64,000 bases of DNA from Fictibacillus norfolkensis. Lineage in GTDB: Bacteria; Bacillota; Bacilli; Bacillales; Fictibacillaceae. Position 1 is the first letter of the stretch. Each line of letters opens with the position of its first letter. The position numbers and the translations under genes are program-made. Positions 8,388 through 16,619 of the stretch are shown here, one piece after another. Where the stretch lies: positions 372,001 to 436,000 of the forward strand of contig NZ_JACSQM010000002.1 of NCBI RefSeq assembly GCF_014836645.1, read 5' to 3'. Below the pieces are notes generated by a model that was given only the letters and a program-made list of their open reading frames with translations, ran no database searches and had not been told where the DNA came from.

Positions 8388-9161
8388 TTACTTCATCAGA
8401 TATTCAATAATCTTAGGCATCCTCTCTCGCCAAGCTGTCTCATGATGTACTCCGCCATCAATTATTTCAAATTGCATGTCGATATTCTTTTTCTTAAAAA
8501 CTTCATATACCTCTTCAGAAGAACGTATGTAATGAGCAGCATCAACCTTTGATGTATCCTCATCGGTTCCGATATCCATATAAAATCTTTTGAGCCCACT
8601 TAAGTCACTTTCTTCTATGAACCTTTCAATCTCTGTTTGATTAAACCAATAAGCGGAAGAAAGACTTGCTACTCTTTGAAATATATGAGGGTAGCGACAT
8701 GCTGCGTACGTGGAGATCAGTCCACCCATCGAACTGCCTGCCATTAATGTTTCGTCAGGTTTCGTTCTGTATTTTTCATCAATCAGCGGCTTTAACGTAT
8801 GTAAAATAAACTCGATGTAAGCTTCCCCTTTTCCTCCATAAACTCCTTCAAATTTAAGAAGTTCTGGTCCTACTGTCGAGTTTTCCCATGGAGCATATTC
8901 ATTAAAACGTTCAAACCCCTCATGATTACAGTCAATACCAACAATGATAAGAGGCGCTTTACTCTTTTTTAAATAGTCAGCTAAGCCCCATGAAACACCG
9001 TAGCTGGCGTCTACATCATGAAACAGGTTTTGACCATCATGCATATATAGAACAGGATAATGTTCTTGACTGTCTCTATAATCGTGAGGCAGACACACAC
9101 GGATCTGTCTTTCTATTTCTCCAAATTGTGCAATGGTCACTTTGAATGTCTGCAGCATCAT
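8388..9161 (-). CDS. Alpha/beta-hydrolase esterase (Fes/esterase D-like)
   Basis: About 257 aa with the putative-esterase fold. It has YMHDGQNLF after the first strands, the nucleophile elbow GSSMGGLIS, and a C-terminal GVHHETAWRERMP that provides the histidine. Relatives include siderophore (enterobactin/bacillibactin) esterases and other acyl hydrolases. A citrate-hydroxamate siderophore is made elsewhere in this window and would not need a trilactone esterase, so no link is claimed. Tandem ATGs at 9161 and 9158 follow a GGGAG site. Confidence 0.75.
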   Translation of the reverse strand: MMLQTFKVTIAQFGEIERQIRVCLPHDYRDSQEHYPVLYMHDGQNLFHDVDASYGVSWGLADYLKKSKAPLIIVGIDCNHEGFERFNEYAPWENSTVGPELLKFEGVYGGKGEAYIEFILHTLKPLIDEKYRTKPDETLMAGSSMGGLISTYAACRYPHIFQRVASLSSAYWFNQTEIERFIEESDLSGLKRFYMDIGTDEDTSKVDAAHYIRSSEEVYEVFKKKNIDMQFEIIDGGVHHETAWRERMPKIIEYLMK

Positions 9162-9175
9162 CTTCTCCCATTCTA

Positions 9176-10036
9176 TTAATCTAGGTCGAGGTTGAAACCG
9201 TTAACAAAAAACTGTAATGTTTCTCGTTCATCTTCATTTAGTTCACGATTAACTTGGACTTTATATTCTTCTTCAATTGCTTGTGGATTACCTTTAAATT
9301 CATTTGTAAGGTTAGCGAACCTTCTCAACATGGATACCTCTGTTATAAACTCTTGTTTCGTCGCTGCCTTCCAATGAGAGAATATATAAAAATCCGCGTC
9401 AAACGATTCTAATTGATCTAACAAAGTCAGCGTTCGATTCACCGTATAGTTATTCTTAGGTGCGTACATATTTGCGTAGAGACAATCGGATAAAAATAAA
9501 ACCTTTTCTTCCTTTATGTATACAATGATTGAATCTGTTGTATGGTCTCCGCCAACATGTTGAAGAACACATGTTACCCCACCTAGATCGATTTCCATAT
9601 TTTCATGAAACGTAATCGTCGGTAGTTTTATTTTGATGTTTCGGTGATTTGGAAATTCTTTTTTGATAGCTTCTGCACAAAATTCAATTTCAACACCTTG
9701 CTTTACTCTCTCATCAAGATCTTTATCACTCCATGAAAAAGGAAGGAGTTCCTGCATTTTTGTTTTTGTTTCTGCTGAAGAAATGGATGGAATGTTTAAA
9801 GCAGGCAATCCAAAAATGTGATCCCAATGCCAGTGCGTGATAACTACGAGATCAGGTTTTCGAATATCCTTTTTATGCAGTTCATCCAAAAAGTAAGATG
9901 CATGTTTTTCTGAGTTTCCTGCATCGATCATCAAAGTCATTTCGTTTCCTACAACAGCTCCTAAAATTGGACGATCTGTGTCTGAAACAGGTGTTTGGTA
10001 CCAAAAACGTTCTGTTAGTTTTACTAATGTCTGCAA
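9176..10036 (-). CDS. Metallo-beta-lactamase-fold hydrolase
   Basis: About 286 aa with the MBL metal motif THWHWDH (HxHxDH), a distal GGDHTTDS histidine, FLSDCLYAN (bridging Asp) and FSHWKA. It is a cytoplasmic hydrolase, substrate unknown. The proposed start is TTG 10036, placed nine bases from GGGGAG; a TTG at 10045 lies directly against that site and is less likely. It is part of a minus-strand run with the esterase and GNAT genes. Confidence 0.78.
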   Translation of the reverse strand: MQTLVKLTERFWYQTPVSDTDRPILGAVVGNEMTLMIDAGNSEKHASYFLDELHKKDIRKPDLVVITHWHWDHIFGLPALNIPSISSAETKTKMQELLPFSWSDKDLDERVKQGVEIEFCAEAIKKEFPNHRNIKIKLPTITFHENMEIDLGGVTCVLQHVGGDHTTDSIIVYIKEEKVLFLSDCLYANMYAPKNNYTVNRTLTLLDQLESFDADFYIFSHWKAATKQEFITEVSMLRRFANLTNEFKGNPQAIEEEYKVQVNRELNEDERETLQFFVNGFNLDLD

Positions 10037-10089
10037 ACGCTCCAACTCCCCTATTCAAAAACATGTGAACAGTTTTATTGTACTTTAAA

Positions 10090-11031
10090 TCATCTCTTAG
10101 GGTTAGAAAGATGCGCATTTTGATCCGTTTGTATTTCCTCCGGTATATGAGTTGGTGCATTCGGTACTTTTCTCTTTCTTTGATCAAGGATTTCAGAAGA
10201 ATAAAGTTTGATGACTAAACTTCCTCCATAGCGTTTTGCACGAATAAGTATTGGCTGATCATATTTATTTTGAAATTGAAAATCTGGTCCGTACCAACTA
10301 ACGGTCGCGTCTCTCCCTGATGGTACGTATGGAACACGTTTGCTGTGTGAATAGCGTTGAACGATTCTTAATCCTGCTCGGTCTACTGCATTAAATAAAG
10401 TGGACGATACTTGGCAGATGCCTCCCCCTATTCCCTCTGATAATTCTCCTCTGACGATAATAGGTGCACTTTTGTAACCTTTTGCCGTAGTTCTTTTGCC
10501 AACAACTTGGTTGAACGAAAAGGTTTCATTCGGAAAAACAACATGACTATCAAGTGCTTTTGCAGCAAGCTCAATATTTGTTGTTCTGCTATTGTTATTT
10601 GAATTAAAGTATGTAACATATTGTCCGATCTGCTGGTTCTTAATATGAGCAAGAACCTCTGTATCAACTTTTGGATAGATATTCATTTCTGGCACATCTA
10701 TCTTTTTTGGGCCGGTTTCAAAAAAATACGTATAAAACTTTTCTTTAAATAATTTTCGATTTAATTTATAACCAACTTGGCCAGGTATGATGCCGCCATA
10801 ATCATTTAATTTAGCATTAATAGGTGCTTTATATGATCTTTTATCGAGCAGGTCAACGAACTGATTATATTTCGTGTCATCGATCATTGGAAACCCTGGA
10901 ATTGAGCCTTCGAACTGTTTTCGGCTTACTTCTGCAAGCTTTTGACCTTCTTGGTTCACAATGAACGTTTCAGTGTTTTGATTTGCAGTTGTCGATAATA
11001 AAAGAAGTCCAGCTAACCATACTTGCAACAT
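10090..11031 (-). CDS. VanW-family exported protein
   Basis: About 313 aa. A short signal-like N-terminus (MLQVWLAGLLLLSTTA) is followed by a ~120-residue domain and then the VanW domain, with FNQVVGKRTTAKGYKSAPI, GGGICQVSSTLFNAV and HSKRVPYVPSGRDATVSW. VanW domains occur in vancomycin-resistance clusters and in sporulation/cell-envelope proteins, and their biochemical role is unclear. ATG 11031 has GGAGTGA upstream. A longer in-frame start at 11091 would lie inside the preceding terminator, so the shorter form is preferred. Confidence 0.8.
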   Translation of the reverse strand: MLQVWLAGLLLLSTTANQNTETFIVNQEGQKLAEVSRKQFEGSIPGFPMIDDTKYNQFVDLLDKRSYKAPINAKLNDYGGIIPGQVGYKLNRKLFKEKFYTYFFETGPKKIDVPEMNIYPKVDTEVLAHIKNQQIGQYVTYFNSNNNSRTTNIELAAKALDSHVVFPNETFSFNQVVGKRTTAKGYKSAPIIVRGELSEGIGGGICQVSSTLFNAVDRAGLRIVQRYSHSKRVPYVPSGRDATVSWYGPDFQFQNKYDQPILIRAKRYGGSLVIKLYSSEILDQRKRKVPNAPTHIPEEIQTDQNAHLSNPKR

Positions 11032-11067
11032 TGACCGATCACTCCGATTAATTATTTCTCTTTTTAT

Positions 11068-11102
11068 AAAAACAAAAGAGATCATGAACATGACCTCTTT
11101 GT
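11068..11102 (-). terminator. Intrinsic terminator
   Basis: A CAAAGAGGTCATG / CATGATCTCTTTTG hairpin on the minus strand with a following T-run. It lies downstream of the peptidoglycan-binding gene (stop at 11139). Confidence 0.75.
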
Positions 11103-11138
11103 TATTTTCATTTAAAATTTAGTTTTCATACTATAATT

Positions 11139-11870
11139 TTAGTCTTTTCCATTATCTTTCATCCCTGGTGATGGACTGCTCTTTCCAGGTTGAACACTTG
11201 GACTTTGTTTTGAATCTTTTTGCTGCATTTCTTGTTTAGGTGCTTGTGGCGCTTGTGGTGTCTCACCTTTTTGTTCTTCCATCTGCTTTGGTACTTCTTG
11301 CTCTTTGCCTTCTTCTTGTTGACCTTGTTGTTGTTCTTGTTGCTGACCTTCACCTTGTTCAATTTGGCCTGCACCGCCACCTTGTCCTGCTCCGCCGCCT
11401 TGACCTGCTCCGCCGCCTTGACCCGCTCCGCCGCCTTGTCCTGCTCCGCCGCCTTGACCTGCTCCGCCGCCTTGGCCTGCTCCGCCGCCTTGGCCTGCTC
11501 CGCCGCCTTGGCCTGCTCCGCCGCCTTGACCTGCTCCGCCGCCTTGTCGTACTTTAGGTAATTTTAATGAAGAGTAAGCATAAAGAATAGATTGATACGT
11601 ACGTGCATCAACTGATCCTGTCACAGGCAGTCCGTGACTCTTTTGAAAATACTTTACACCTTTTACTGTTGAGGCATTATAGTAGCCATTAATTTTCCCA
11701 GAATAACTGCCTAGAGACTTTAACATGGATTGAATTGCATAGACATCTGGACCTTTTGCATTTTTCCCAACTGCAGAAGCAGCGTTTGAAGTACCTAAAA
11801 GTAGAGCTAATGCCAAAACAAAAGCACTAACGTACTTCATTATATTCTTTGCATTTTTTTGCCAATACAT
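11139..11870 (-). CDS. Secreted peptidoglycan-binding protein with GQGGGA repeats
   Basis: 243 aa: an N-terminal basic/hydrophobic signal peptide (cleavage near ASA-V, about residue 33), a PG_binding_1 domain at about residues 40-95 (DVYAIQSMLKSLG, GYYNASTVKGVKYFQ), and ten perfect six-residue GQGGGA units at about 109-168. A Gln/Glu/Lys/Pro-rich tail ends PSPGMKDNGKD. It is likely anchored non-covalently to cell-wall or cortex glycan with an extended flexible tail. AGGAGATG precedes the ATG. It lies upstream of the VanW gene, a second envelope protein. No catalytic domain is visible. Confidence 0.85.
   Translation of the reverse strand: MYWQKNAKNIMKYVSAFVLALALLLGTSNAASAVGKNAKGPDVYAIQSMLKSLGSYSGKINGYYNASTVKGVKYFQKSHGLPVTGSVDARTYQSILYAYSSLKLPKVRQGGGAGQGGGAGQGGGAGQGGGAGQGGGAGQGGGAGQGGGAGQGGGAGQGGGAGQGGGAGQIEQGEGQQQEQQQGQQEEGKEQEVPKQMEEQKGETPQAPQAPKQEMQQKDSKQSPSVQPGKSSPSPGMKDNGKD
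11367..11546 (-). repeat. Ten tandem 18-bp coding repeats (QGGGAG)
   Basis: Ten contiguous 18-bp units inside the peptidoglycan-binding gene, differing only at third positions and at one glycine codon. The copy number is likely variable between strains by slippage. The low-complexity DNA also creates long antisense open frames that are not genes. Confidence 0.95.
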
Positions 11871-11975
11871 CTTGTGACATCTCCTTATTTGTTTATATTG
11901 TTGTAACGCTTTTTAATTTTTTCTAAAATGTGTTTTTTATGTCGGGTTTTTGCTCAAAAATAATTTAAGCAAAAA

Positions 11976-12006
11976 AAAATAAACCTGAATCCGTTAAGAT
12001 TCAGGC
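11976..12006 (-). terminator. Intrinsic terminator
   Basis: A CCTGAATC / GATTCAGG stem with a CGTTAA loop and a long A-run on the plus-strand left. It lies just after the dioxygenase stop at 12017. Confidence 0.8.
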
Positions 12007-12016
12007 CATAGGAATT

Positions 12017-12991
12017 TTATTGTTTTGTATCAAGTGGTTTTAATTTCGCTTCGATTTCTTCTCGATGAGCTTCTAAGAACGGTGGTAGTGCAAGTGACTC
12101 ACCCAGATGTTCAATATCTTCGTCCGTATCAAATCCGGGACCATCTGTTGCAAGTTCAAAGAGAATGCGATTTGGTTCACGGAAATAGAGAGATTTAAAA
12201 TAAAAACGATCTACAAATCCAGAATTTGGAAATCGTGATGTTTTTACTTTTTCAATCCATTCATGAAGTTCTTCTTCATTATCAACTCGAAAGGCAACAT
12301 GGTGTACTCCACCCCGACCAAGTCGTTCTTGAGGGAGGTCATTTCGTTCTTCTACATGAATTTCAGCACCGCTTCCCCCTTCACCTGTTTCCAACACTAT
12401 AATTTCAGGTTGACCTTTCACTTCTGGTGCGTAGCTTCCGATTCTTTTAAAGCCTAATAGTTCAGCTAGCACCTCTACAGTTGGTTCAGCTGAAGGCACA
12501 GTTAACCTTACAGGGCCAAGCCCAACGACTGCATATTCTTGTGGTGTTGTGCTTTTGTTCCACGGCTGGCCACCAGCAACTCCTTTGTTGTTTTCATCCG
12601 AGACTAAAATCATTCTTTGACCTTCAGGATCTCTAAACGCCAACGTGTTACGGCCTGCACGTTTCATGATTTCTTCTGCTTCAATACCCTGTTCTTTTAA
12701 ACGCTCTTTCCAAAAGCGAAGTGCATCATCATTTTTCACTCGAAGGGAGATAGATGAAATGCTGTTGTTACCGTCATGGTTTCTTCCAGCCATCGGAATT
12801 TCAAAAAACGTAAGCTCTGTTCCTGGATTCCCCTTTTCATCACCATAAAACAAATGATAAACGCTTGTGTCATCCTGATTTACCGTTTTTTTGATCAGTC
12901 TTAAGCCCATTACTTCTGTATAAAATCTAAAGTTTTCAGGGGCTTTTGCAGTTAACGCGGAAACATGGTGAATTCCTTTAAGTTTCATCAT
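12017..12991 (-). CDS. Ring-cleaving dioxygenase, two-domain VOC (MhqO/MhqA-like)
   Basis: About 324 aa, containing two VOC modules (IHHVSALTAKAPENFRFYTEVMGLRL at the N-terminus; GRGGVHHVAFRVDNEEEL in the second). HH and the distal E of ILFELATDGPGF act as metal ligands. It matches the Bacillus MhqO/MhqA group of hydroquinone/catechol-type extradiol dioxygenases, usually linked to quinone stress. The start is tandem ATG 12991/12988 after AGAGGGA; an in-frame upstream start has no ribosome binding site. It lies outside the anthranilate operon, with no adjacent MhqR-type regulator. Confidence 0.85.
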   Translation of the reverse strand: MMKLKGIHHVSALTAKAPENFRFYTEVMGLRLIKKTVNQDDTSVYHLFYGDEKGNPGTELTFFEIPMAGRNHDGNNSISSISLRVKNDDALRFWKERLKEQGIEAEEIMKRAGRNTLAFRDPEGQRMILVSDENNKGVAGGQPWNKSTTPQEYAVVGLGPVRLTVPSAEPTVEVLAELLGFKRIGSYAPEVKGQPEIIVLETGEGGSGAEIHVEERNDLPQERLGRGGVHHVAFRVDNEEELHEWIEKVKTSRFPNSGFVDRFYFKSLYFREPNRILFELATDGPGFDTDEDIEHLGESLALPPFLEAHREEIEAKLKPLDTKQ

Positions 12992-13087
12992 AATCCCTCT
13001 TCCATTCCATTTTCTTTTATTATCTCCCTTTGCTAAGAAAATGCCCAATAAAAAGCTTTGAGTACATTCGTATGTTCTTGCACTAAA

Positions 13088-13114
13088 AAAGAAACTCCCG
13101 ACAAAAGGAGTCCC
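13088..13114 (-). terminator. Possible intrinsic terminator
   Basis: A short ACTCC / GGAGT hairpin with an A-run at 13086-13090. It is located 13 bp past the egtD stop and is weaker than the other terminators. Confidence 0.5.
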
Positions 13115-13126
13115 TTAGTTTTAAAT

Positions 13127-14092
13127 CTATTCGACAACTAGATAATGCATACTGAACCAGTTCTTATCATCACACCATACTTTTTCAGGTGTGAATCCAC
13201 ACTGTCTCGCCATATTTTGAAACTCTTGAATCGTAAACTTATAAGAATTCTCAGTGTGTATAGTCTCTCCTTCAGTAAAGAAAACTTTTTCATTACCAAT
13301 CGTTATCGTCTGATTTATCAGGCTTACAAGATGCATCTCAATTCTGCCCTTTTCTGCATGATAAAAAGCATGATGTTGAAACTTTTCGAGATCAAAGTTT
13401 GCCAAAAGTTCTCTGTTTAACCGGTTTAGTAAATTTATATTGAATTGACTTGTGATCCCTTTATTATCATTGTAAGCTGCATTCAACACAGCGTGATCTT
13501 TTTTCAGATCTACTCCGATCAACAAACCACCTTTTGGCCGAAGAAAATTTGCAGTCATCTTTAAAAATTTCATGCTTTCCTCAGGCTCGAAGTTTCCAAT
13601 CGTAGATCCCGGAAAGAACACGGCTTTGCGTTTAGATTTGAGTTCAGGCACCTCAAACTTATCCGTATAATCGGCAGACACAGCATGCACATCTAGATGA
13701 GGATATTCCATTGACAGAGCTCTTGCGGATTGATACAGAAAATCTTTAGAGATATCGATTGGTACATATTCTTTAAGTTCAGGCATCGCCTCGAGAAGCG
13801 TCCTAACTTTTTCACTGCTGCCGCTTCCAAACTCTACGAGTGCCGTATCGCTTCCAATTGCGTGAGCCATCTCATCTTTAAATTTATTTAAGATCAGCAG
13901 TTCTGTTCGGGTCGGATAATATTCTGTGAGCATCGTAATCGATTCAAACAGCTCAGAACCTTTTTTATCATAAAAATACTTAGGTGAAATGAACTTTTTC
14001 TCTTGTCGCAGTCCATGAAGTATTTCACTATACATATCTGTTTCAGGTTCGTTTCCGTTGTGATAATGAACGTTCGATCTTATCGTTTTCAT
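13127..14092 (-). CDS. egtD: L-histidine N-alpha-methyltransferase EgtD
   Basis: About 321 aa SAM-dependent methyltransferase of the EgtD/DUF2260 type. Visible motifs include ISPKYFYDKKGSELFE near the N-terminus, the SAM loop VEFGSGSSEKVRTLL, VPIDISKDFL, and FFPGSTIGNFEPEE. EgtD trimethylates histidine to hercynine, the first step of ergothioneine synthesis. Its ATG overlaps the egtB stop in an ATGA arrangement, showing translational coupling, and the two are clearly one operon. An upstream in-frame ATG at 14131 lies within egtB and is not used. Confidence 0.92.
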   Translation of the reverse strand: MKTIRSNVHYHNGNEPETDMYSEILHGLRQEKKFISPKYFYDKKGSELFESITMLTEYYPTRTELLILNKFKDEMAHAIGSDTALVEFGSGSSEKVRTLLEAMPELKEYVPIDISKDFLYQSARALSMEYPHLDVHAVSADYTDKFEVPELKSKRKAVFFPGSTIGNFEPEESMKFLKMTANFLRPKGGLLIGVDLKKDHAVLNAAYNDNKGITSQFNINLLNRLNRELLANFDLEKFQHHAFYHAEKGRIEMHLVSLINQTITIGNEKVFFTEGETIHTENSYKFTIQEFQNMARQCGFTPEKVWCDDKNWFSMHYLVVE

Positions 14093-15372
14093 GTGAGATC
14101 CCCCGCTAAGCGAATGCCGCTGAACTGCCATCTTTTATCTGCTTGAAAAAAGTTGCGATAAGTAGGTCGAATATGCCATTTAGAGGTTGCACATGATCCA
14201 CCTCGCAAAACGATCTGATTGCACATAAATTTTGCATTATATTCACCGAGCGCACCTTCAAGCGGCTTACTCTGAGGATATGATGTGTATGGGCTGCTGG
14301 TCCATTCCCAAACATCTCCAAACGCTTTCTTGATCGGTGATTTTGAATAAAGTTCACCTACCATTGGATGAAACGACTCTTCCTCAACAAAATTCCCTTC
14401 TATTGGGAGGGAACTCATCGCATGTTCCCACTCTGCTTCTGTTGGCAACCTTTTTCCGCTCCACCTAGCAAAAGCATCTGCCTCATAAAAACTTACATGG
14501 CAGACAGGTTCATCAAGATTTAATTTCTTTTCACCTGTTAATGTGAACGTGTACCAGCCATCCTCACTCTTACGCCAATAAAGAGGATGTTTCCATTTTT
14601 CTTTTTTAACTGTTGCCCAGCCATCTGACAACCAATGCTCAGGCTGCTCATATCCCCCCGCCTCAATAAATGAAAGATATTCTCCGTTCGTGACGGGGTG
14701 GGAAGATATCTCGTAAGCATTCAGCCAAACCTTGTGACGTGGCCGTTCATTATCAAAGGAGAACCCCGCTCCTGTAAAACCAATTTCAACGAGTCCTCCT
14801 TCAATCTTAATTTCAGTGACTTGCGATTTTTGCTCAGAATTTGTGTGATCAGTTGAAGAGGAAGATTCTGTGTACGAAGGTAGTAAAGGGTTACAGCTAA
14901 AATTATATTTTACATCTGTTAAAAGAAGTTCCTGGTGCTGCTGTTCGTGTTGAAGACCGATCTCAATCAGATCCTCAACCTCTTTTGGAAGCTGATCTTC
15001 ATAGTTCTTAAGAAGACTCAAGATTTCTGTGTTTATATGGTCACGATAGGCATACACCTCATCCATCGACGGCCTGGAAAGCACGCCTCTAGAGTGTCTG
15101 GGATGATACGAACCAATCGTTTCATAGTAGGAATTGAAAAGATAATCAAATTTTGGATTAAAAGGAACATAGGAGGGATTCTTTTCTTTTAAGATGAATC
15201 GTTCAAAAAACCATGTCGTGTGGGCTAGATGCCATTTTGGCGGACTCACATCTGGCATCGCCTGAATGATTGTATCTTCATTTTGAAGTTTTGATGCTAG
15301 TTTTTCAGATAATGACCTGATCCTTTCGAATTGCCCGATTAATCGTTCTGCCGCTACCTGATCGATTGCCAT
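14089..15372 (-). CDS. egtB: Ergothioneine sulfoxide synthase EgtB
   Basis: 427 aa: an N-terminal DinB-like domain with iron ligands at H51 (HLAHTTWF), H142 and H146 (HEQQHQELL), then a C-terminal FGE-sulfatase domain (EIGFTGAGFSFDNERPRH, CHVSFYEADAFARWSGKRLPTEAEWE, VWEWTSSPY, RGGSCAT). The spacing of the ligands matches characterised mycobacterial EgtB (H51/H134/H138). EgtB joins hercynine to cysteine or gamma-glutamylcysteine with O2. OvoA fuses this to a methyltransferase; here the methyltransferase is the separate egtD, which favours ergothioneine. No egtA, egtC or egtE is visible nearby. Confidence 0.93.
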   Translation of the reverse strand: MAIDQVAAERLIGQFERIRSLSEKLASKLQNEDTIIQAMPDVSPPKWHLAHTTWFFERFILKEKNPSYVPFNPKFDYLFNSYYETIGSYHPRHSRGVLSRPSMDEVYAYRDHINTEILSLLKNYEDQLPKEVEDLIEIGLQHEQQHQELLLTDVKYNFSCNPLLPSYTESSSSTDHTNSEQKSQVTEIKIEGGLVEIGFTGAGFSFDNERPRHKVWLNAYEISSHPVTNGEYLSFIEAGGYEQPEHWLSDGWATVKKEKWKHPLYWRKSEDGWYTFTLTGEKKLNLDEPVCHVSFYEADAFARWSGKRLPTEAEWEHAMSSLPIEGNFVEEESFHPMVGELYSKSPIKKAFGDVWEWTSSPYTSYPQSKPLEGALGEYNAKFMCNQIVLRGGSCATSKWHIRPTYRNFFQADKRWQFSGIRLAGDLT

Positions 15373-15388
15373 AAGTATCCTCCCTTAA

Positions 15389-16018
15389 TTAGCTATTGCT
15401 TTCTACCACATTGCCTTCTGTTGGAATAGGATGTTCTTTTAATAACTTTGCAAAGTGAATCAGATTGTACGTCATTATTTTATTGTGCTGCATCGTAAAA
15501 TCATTCTTGTTGCCTTCCGCCTCTATATAGGAAGGTCCTGGACCTGCTTCACCAACCCAATATGTATCCACATTTGGCGGTAAGGTGAAACCAATATGAG
15601 ACAAGCCGTACAGAATGGAAGCACTCGCGTGTTTCGCTCCATCCTCAGTACCTGTCACAACAACACCTGCCACCTTGTTATAAAATAGATATTGGCCTTT
15701 TTCGTTCGTCATTCCACTCGCACCGTATAGCCTCTCGATCGCTTGTGTAGCAAGGCTGCTCTTTTCACCGAGCCAAATCGGCGTTCCGATGATGAGGATA
15801 TCAGCCTTTTTCACTTTTTCAAAAATCTCTGGCCACTCGTCACCCTCTCCTTCATCTGCAGAAACACCATAAGCGATCCTGTAATCAGCAAGCCTTACCA
15901 TTTCTGTATCTATGTTGTTTTTATTAAAAATATGCACCGCTTCGTTCATCAAGCTTTCGGTATTGGAGATTTCATCACCACTTTTAAGAGACGCATTAAG
16001 TAGAAGTGCTTTAATCAT
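15389..16018 (-). CDS. Flavodoxin-fold NAD(P)H-dependent FMN reductase/oxidoreductase
   Basis: About 209 aa with the flavodoxin-like N-terminus MIKALLLNASLKSG and the phosphate-binding region IIGTPIWLGEKSS. VAGVVVTGTEDGAKH and a C-terminal YNLIHFAKLL helix follow. It probably reduces FMN or a small acceptor in the cytoplasm. ATG 16018 has AGGAGGGA upstream; the 67-residue in-frame extension has no start signal. It lies 16 bp upstream of egtB and is likely cotranscribed with it. It could in principle supply reduced flavin to other enzymes, but that is speculation. Confidence 0.8.
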   Translation of the reverse strand: MIKALLLNASLKSGDEISNTESLMNEAVHIFNKNNIDTEMVRLADYRIAYGVSADEGEGDEWPEIFEKVKKADILIIGTPIWLGEKSSLATQAIERLYGASGMTNEKGQYLFYNKVAGVVVTGTEDGAKHASASILYGLSHIGFTLPPNVDTYWVGEAGPGPSYIEAEGNKNDFTMQHNKIMTYNLIHFAKLLKEHPIPTEGNVVESNS

Positions 16019-16251
16019 GAGAATGTCCCTCCTGTTAAAAACCATATTAAAGTATAAATAGCCGAAAATTAGAAAATTAAAACAATTTACACGAATTCTT
16101 AACATGAAGGGAACAAAACGATTGAAAATTACTAGATGTGGCGGTTTAGTGAGCTGTGGGAAGTTAGCTTTTCCTTCTGATGGGGACAATAGCATGTTCC
16201 GTGTTCCTGTGGAAAGCACATCTTTTGCATGTATTGTTGCCGGCGATGCTT

Positions 16252-16373
16252 ATTAAGTCTTGGTCACTAGTAATTAAGCGGAAAACGCTATCAATTAAGT
16301 CTAAAATAATATAATTAAGTCCGATTTAGCTACAATTAAGTCAAAATAGAAAAATATAGGCTTTTCGACAAAT
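16252..16373. repeat. Phased short-repeat array A (core AATTAAGTC, period ~21 bp)
   Basis: The core ATTAAG starts at 16252, 16273, 16294, 16314 and 16335 (spacings 21, 21, 20, 21) with unrelated DNA between. One period further, at 16355-16373, lies a 19-bp sequence (TATAGGCTTTTCGACAAAT) whose reverse complement begins array D at 58623. The array is intergenic, between the DUF3817 gene and the FMN reductase gene. Confidence 0.85.
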
Positions 16374-16404
16374 GATGACACACCTTCTCTACCTTTTATC
16401 GCAT

Positions 16405-16440
16405 AAAAAAGAGAGCCTTCCTAAATAAGGTGGCTCCCTC
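16405..16440 (-). terminator. Probable intrinsic terminator
   Basis: An imperfect stem pairs GAGAGCCTTCCT with AGGTGGCTCCCTC, with a run of A at 16405-16410 (U-tract for minus-strand transcripts). It would end transcripts coming from the DUF3817 gene, and it precedes array A. Confidence 0.6.
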
Positions 16441-16457
16441 AAACAGTATTAATTTTT

Positions 16458-16619
16458 GGCTGTTTTCTAAAGGATTGTTGCTTTTGAATCACTGTGTTCA
16501 TTCGCTTCTATGAAAAGTTGATTGGAGTGCAAGGTGCGAGACTCCTGCCCAGCGGAAAGCGAGCAACCTAGAACGTAAATCAACTACTATCAAAAGCAAC
16601 AATGAATACGAAAACAGCC
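16458..16619. repeat. 162-bp palindromic intergenic element
   Basis: The terminal inverted arms (16458-16487 and 16590-16619, about 30 bp, a few mismatches) contain TTGTTGCTTTTGA / TCAAAAGCAACAA. They enclose a second inverted pair (AGTTGATT / AATCAACT) around a GC-richer core (GGTGCGAGACTCCTGC). The right end touches the stop codon of the DUF3817 gene. Elements with this kind of core occur repeatedly in Bacillaceae intergenic DNA in my recollection; this copy appears shortened in the middle. It is MITE-like in form and contains no ORF. Confidence 0.75.

Noticed and set aside
8388..9161. Siderophore esterase working with the siderophore operon
   Set aside because: Citrate-dihydroxamate siderophores have no trilactone to hydrolyse, the gene is 40 kb away and has no Fur box.
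11220..11561. Long plus-strand ORFs opposite the GQGGGA repeats
   Set aside because: They are antisense shadows of low-complexity DNA, with Ala/Cys/Ser- or Leu/Arg-rich repeats and no start signals.
16019..16219. Long N-terminal extension of the FMN reductase
   Set aside because: The conserved flavodoxin start is at 16018 with AGGAGGGA directly upstream; the extension has no ribosome binding site and no homology that I recognise.
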